A stretch of DNA of 64,000 nucleotides, taken from Mycobacterium sp. OAS707. GTDB lineage: Bacteria; Actinomycetota; Actinomycetes; Mycobacteriales; Mycobacteriaceae. The position numbers were made by a program, and so were the translations under genes. Of this stretch, positions 61,119-64,000 are shown piece after piece (the stretch's first letter is position 1; every line of letters begins with the position of its first letter). The stretch is from NCBI RefSeq assembly GCF_014873705.1, contig NZ_JADBDS010000002.1, positions 62,001 through 126,000 of the forward strand, read 5' to 3'. Below the pieces are notes generated by a model. It worked only from the letters and a program-made list of their open reading frames with translations. It was not told where the DNA came from and searched no databases.

Positions 61119-61186
61119 TAATCAGGGTGGCACGCGTGCGTCGGGAAATCAAGAGCACTGATCTCGCTTTGTGTCACACTGGCCGC

Positions 61187-61873
61187 ATGGGCAAGCGGCA
61201 GGAGTCGCGGGAGAAGATCGAGGCGCAGATCATCGAGCTCGGCAGGCGGCATCTGGTCACCGAGGGGGCGGCCGGGCTGTCGCTGCGGGCGATCGCGCGC
61301 GATCTGGGCATGGTGTCGTCCGCGGTGTACCGGTATGTGGCCAGCCGTGACGACCTGCTGACTCTGCTGTTGGTCGACGCGTACTCCGAACTTGCCGACG
61401 CGGTCGATGATGCGGCGACCGCCGTCGACGGGACATGGCGCGATCGACTACTGGCGATGACGCACGCCGCCCGCGCATGGGCTGTCGATCAGCCCGCCCG
61501 CTGGGCGTTGTTGTACGGCAGCCCGGTGCCCGGTTACCACGCGCCGAGCGCACGCACTGTCGGCCCTGGCACTCGTGTCGTCGGTGCACTGTTCGGCGCG
61601 GTCGCTGAAGGCATCGCGGCCGGCGAGATTTCACCGTCGAATGTTGCTGTGGCTCAACCGTTGTCGTCGGACTTCGACAGGATTCGGGACGAGTTCGAGT
61701 TTTCCGGCGACGATTCCGCGGTCGCGAAGTGTTTTCTGCTGTGGGCCGCCCTGGTGGGCGCGATCAGCCTGGAGGTGTTCGGCCAGTACGGCGCCGACAC
61801 ACTGACCGAACCCGGCGCAGTGTTCGACACCCAGGCCCGGCTACTGATCGAGGCGCTGACTATCCTGAACTGA
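61187..61873 (+). CDS. TetR-family regulator
   Basis: A 228-residue regulator. The HTH is LSLRAIARDLGMVSSAVYRYV (about 32-52), and the C-terminal half matches the TetR C-terminal domain with a Trp-rich helix (ARAWAVDQPARWALLYGSP). ATG 61187 is used; no clear ribosome-binding site. It diverges from the nitroreductase-family gene, with a palindrome between them. Confidence 0.88.
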   Translation: MGKRQESREKIEAQIIELGRRHLVTEGAAGLSLRAIARDLGMVSSAVYRYVASRDDLLTLLLVDAYSELADAVDDAATAVDGTWRDRLLAMTHAARAWAVDQPARWALLYGSPVPGYHAPSARTVGPGTRVVGALFGAVAEGIAAGEISPSNVAVAQPLSSDFDRIRDEFEFSGDDSAVAKCFLLWAALVGAISLEVFGQYGADTLTEPGAVFDTQARLLIEALTILN

Positions 61874-61885
61874 CGAGGCCAGGAG

Positions 61886-62185
61886 ATGAACCGCGAAGAG
61901 CTCTTCGCTTCGATCGTGGCCGCACGCCCCGATCGTGGGGACACCGTGTACCTGGAGCGCCGTGGCGATTCGTATACCTGGCGCGTACTTCCGCTTGACA
62001 CCGCGGTGACCTCGGCGCCGTCGGACAACCCGGACGTCTGGATGTGCTTCTCTGCGCACTGGCCCGACGATCCGTCGCGGACGCGACCGTTTTTCGACGA
62101 TCTGTTGACCGAACTCGAGTCGATGGCCGACCGCACCGACCGGTGTCGATGGCCGCTCGACGATCCCTGGCCGCACTCACACTGA
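61886..62185 (+). CDS. Conserved hypothetical protein
   Basis: A 99-residue acidic soluble protein (MNREELFASIVAARPDRGDT...PWPHSH). It begins 12 bp after TetR and ends 8 bp before the nuclease-fold gene, so the three may be co-transcribed. I do not recognise a family. Confidence 0.7.
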   Translation: MNREELFASIVAARPDRGDTVYLERRGDSYTWRVLPLDTAVTSAPSDNPDVWMCFSAHWPDDPSRTRPFFDDLLTELESMADRTDRCRWPLDDPWPHSH

Positions 62186-62193
62186 GAGCACCC

Positions 62194-63255
62194 GTGGTTA
62201 TCCGCATCGATCCGGGGCAGCGTGCAACCTTCAAACGCTGCCGCAGGCAATGGGATTTCGCATCGCGGCGCGGGCTCGAACCACTCGACAGCGCGAAACC
62301 CGTATTGGCCGCCGCGCTCAAGGACGCCCTTGCCGTCTATTACTACCCGGGCACCTGGGACTGGCAGCACGATCTGAAGCAGTCGCTGGTCCACAAGGCC
62401 GTCTCGCGGTCGCTCACCGAGGCGGCGGCGGATGAGCTCACCGCGTCTGCGGTGGCGGTGCTGGACTGCTATGACGCGTGGGCGCGCACAATAGACGACT
62501 TCGCCCCGGTCAAGATCGATCACGATGTCACCGGCATGATCGCCGATCCGGCAGAGCCCGCGCGAGGGTTGTTGGCGCCCAACGGATCCGGCGTGGTCTA
62601 CACCTGCAGGGTGGACCTGCTCGCGGTGAATCACGCCGACGAGTACTGGGTGGTGCGACACCAGATCGTCGACGACTGGCAGGACCGGGACGCGCTGACT
62701 CGCGACGAGGAGGCGCTCGCGGCGTGCTGGGCGTGGCAGCAGGACTACGTCGGCATGTCGATCGCAGGCACCATCCACAACGAGGTGCGCATCGGCGATC
62801 CGCTCGAGTTGCCCGCACCGGCGGCCGCCCGCCGCGAGCCCGTCGCACAGCACGAGGGCAGCGGAGGCGGCCGGTCGATCCCGCAGCACCAGCGCGAGTC
62901 GACGCGGGCATCACGTGACCAGGTCACGACCCGGGTCGAACAACACACGGCAGGGCCGGTACGCCGGACCCTGATCCGCCGCAGCCAGGAGGAGATCGCG
63001 TCGGTCGGCACGCAGCTCGCCGCTGAAGCGCTGGACATGATCCGCGATCCCGCCGTCTACCCGAACCCCGGAACACATTGTGCGGTATGCGAATTCGCAG
63101 CCCCATGCGTTGCGATGTTCGAAGGCGCCGACCCCGAGCCGGTCTTGACCGCGGGGTTTCGTCGACGGTCGGCTGTTGAGCCAAGGCCGCGGCTCGGCCA
63201 AGCCACGTGGGGCTTCGGGCGGGGCGCAGCACCGCCGGGGTGGGACAAGAAGTAA
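62194..63255 (+). CDS. PD-(D/E)XK-nuclease-fold protein with four-Cys cluster pattern, probably inactive
   Basis: About 353 residues. It has Cas4/AddB-like cysteines: Cys16 in KRCRRQW near the N terminus and Cys296, Cys299 and Cys305 in CAVCEFAAPC, a pattern that in the family holds a 4Fe-4S cluster. The nuclease core is altered: after RVDLLA (Asp141) the strand that should read D-x-K is VVRHQIV, without the catalytic Asp/Lys pair. It may be a cluster-bearing DNA-binding protein rather than a nuclease. GTG 62194 follows GAGAG. It is in a probable operon with the 99-residue protein. Confidence 0.72.
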   Translation: MVIRIDPGQRATFKRCRRQWDFASRRGLEPLDSAKPVLAAALKDALAVYYYPGTWDWQHDLKQSLVHKAVSRSLTEAAADELTASAVAVLDCYDAWARTIDDFAPVKIDHDVTGMIADPAEPARGLLAPNGSGVVYTCRVDLLAVNHADEYWVVRHQIVDDWQDRDALTRDEEALAACWAWQQDYVGMSIAGTIHNEVRIGDPLELPAPAAARREPVAQHEGSGGGRSIPQHQRESTRASRDQVTTRVEQHTAGPVRRTLIRRSQEEIASVGTQLAAEALDMIRDPAVYPNPGTHCAVCEFAAPCVAMFEGADPEPVLTAGFRRRSAVEPRPRLGQATWGFGRGAAPPGWDKK

Positions 63256-63260
63256 TAGAC

Positions 63261-63290
63261 TTGACTTATATAAGTACATACTTCTATTTT
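63261..63290 (+). promoter_or_regulatory. ArsR promoter with overlapping palindromes
   Basis: TTGACT (63261-63266), 18 bp, TATTTT (63285-63290) looks like a promoter. The spacer carries ACTTATATAAGT (63264-63275, perfect palindrome) and AAGTACATACTT (63272-63283), typical of ArsR-family operators. It controls the ArsR-AHSA1 pair. Confidence 0.65.
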
Positions 63291-63296
63291 GGAGAC

Positions 63297-63635
63297 GTGC
63301 ACGCGTTCGATGTCCTCGGCGATCCGGTGCGCCGTCGCATCCTCGAACTCCTTGCCGGCGGCGAGATGTCCGCGGGCGCAATCGGAGCGACCGTTCAGAG
63401 CGAGTTCGCGATCACTCAGCCCGCGGTTTCTCAGCATCTGAAGGTGCTGCGCGACAACGGCTTCGCCTCGGTGCGGCCCGATGGCCAGCGACGCCTGTAC
63501 GCAGTGGACGGCACCGCGCTGCGCGACGTGGACGAGTGGCTCGACGGGTTCCGCCGGTTCTGGAGCCCGCATCTTGACGCATTGGCCACCGAGATCGCCA
63601 GGGGCAAACGGCAACGACGAAGGAAGGCAACATGA
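63297..63635 (+). CDS. ArsR-family transcriptional regulator
   Basis: A 112-residue winged-helix repressor. HAFDVLGDPVRRRILELLA, then ITQPAVSQHLKVLRDNGF, is the canonical ArsR HTH. No metal-binding cysteines are visible, so it belongs to the ArsR group that regulates an adjacent AHSA1 protein and not arsenic. The GTG at 63297 is chosen behind GGAG, downstream of the palindromic promoter. Its stop is overlapped by the AHSA1 gene (ATGA). Confidence 0.9.
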   Translation: MHAFDVLGDPVRRRILELLAGGEMSAGAIGATVQSEFAITQPAVSQHLKVLRDNGFASVRPDGQRRLYAVDGTALRDVDEWLDGFRRFWSPHLDALATEIARGKRQRRRKAT

Positions 63636-64000
63636 CCGAGATCGACGTCGAGCATCAGATCAACACGGTTGCGCGCAACCTCGGCACCCGCAAGATCGAC
63701 ATCGGGGACGCGCACGTCGTCACCGTCAGTCAGGCCTACGACACCGACCCGGCCGACCTCTGGGATGCGGTCACCAACATGGAGCGGATTCCGCGGTGGT
63801 TCCTGCCGATCTCCGGTGAGCTGCGACTCGGCGGTTCCTATCAGCTGGAAGGCCAAGCGGGTGGGACCATCCTGACGTGCGATCCGCCCAAGAACTTCAG
63901 CGCGACGTGGGAGTTCGGTGGCAACGTCAGCTGGATCGACGTGAGCATCGAGAGCGACGGCCCCGACAGAGCGCGACTGGTGCTCGAGCACATCATGCCC
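63632..64000 (+). CDS. SRPBCC/AHSA1-domain protein (partial)
   Basis: The first 123 codons of an AHSA1/SRPBCC protein, cut by the window end. The pattern VTVSQAYDTDPADLWDAVTN, RIPRWFLPISGEL is typical of the Aha1-like group often encoded directly after an ArsR gene. It is coupled to ArsR by ATGA, with GAAGGAAGG upstream. Likely ligand binding; the ligand is unknown. Confidence 0.85.
   Translation, partial: MTEIDVEHQINTVARNLGTRKIDIGDAHVVTVSQAYDTDPADLWDAVTNMERIPRWFLPISGELRLGGSYQLEGQAGGTILTCDPPKNFSATWEFGGNVSWIDVSIESDGPDRARLVLEHIMP

Overview
The window looks like chromosome from a Mycobacterium/Mycolicibacterium-type actinomycete. The DNA is GC-rich, with many GTG starts and many 1-4 bp start/stop overlaps. 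It encodes an antigen-85-type mycolyltransferase, a DUF732-like secreted protein, a Ddn-like F420 nitroreductase-family protein, a maleylpyruvate-isomerase/SCP2-like protein and several TetR regulators. I see no rRNA, tRNA, CRISPR array, insertion sequence or phage gene, and no gene-free stretch over 300 bases. Genus and environmental lifestyle are inferences from gene content.

Region 1 (1-20310) is a dense catabolic island. It holds three COG2159-type amidohydrolase genes (one cut by the window edge), an alcohol dehydrogenase, two cytochromes P450, a Rieske ferredoxin, three Rieske oxygenases, two SDR/ALDH-class dehydrogenases, a fused double CaiB/BaiF CoA-transferase, an acyl-CoA synthetase, a pair of hotdog (MaoC-like) hydratase subunits, small SnoaL-fold proteins, an AttH/CrtC-like protein and a FadR-type GntR regulator. 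The order suggests oxygenation of an alicyclic or isoprenoid-like substrate, oxidation to an acid, CoA activation, and hydration/cleavage. Two divergent P450/Rieske promoters carry an almost identical 34-bp element, which points to one regulator for both. One amidohydrolase has lost metal-site residues and is translationally coupled to an intact paralogue.

Region 2 (20316-32691) is mostly ordinary mycobacterial genes: a mycolyltransferase, SRPBCC and secreted proteins, an SGNH hydrolase, an ankyrin protein, a hydrolase-cyclase fusion, small membrane proteins, a TetR/DUF2993-like pair, an SCP2-type protein and an FAD-linked NADH dehydrogenase-like enzyme.

Region 3 (32688-44934) is a TetR-controlled ureide (allantoin) operon. 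It encodes a fused peptide-type ABC ATPase, two permeases, a cysteine hydrolase, a lipoprotein binding protein, a lactonase-like metallohydrolase, an allantoinase, a racemase-fold protein lacking one catalytic Cys, an allantoicase, an unknown protein and a 2-oxoglutarate oxygenase. Two CTGTC-N4-GACAG operators lie between the regulator and the operon.

Region 4 (44954-64000) mixes housekeeping and accessory genes: a reductase, a Nudix protein, an acyltransferase, malQ, a DAP/amino-acid decarboxylase, TetR-SDR-MFS genes, paired SMR transporters, an esterase, a sterol-desaturase-type hydroxylase, an oxidase, a secreted serine protease, an F420 nitroreductase-family protein, a nuclease-fold protein that looks catalytically dead but keeps four cluster-type cysteines, and an ArsR-AHSA1 pair cut by the window end. 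A 57-codon remnant of a luciferase-like monooxygenase lies at 46879-47052.
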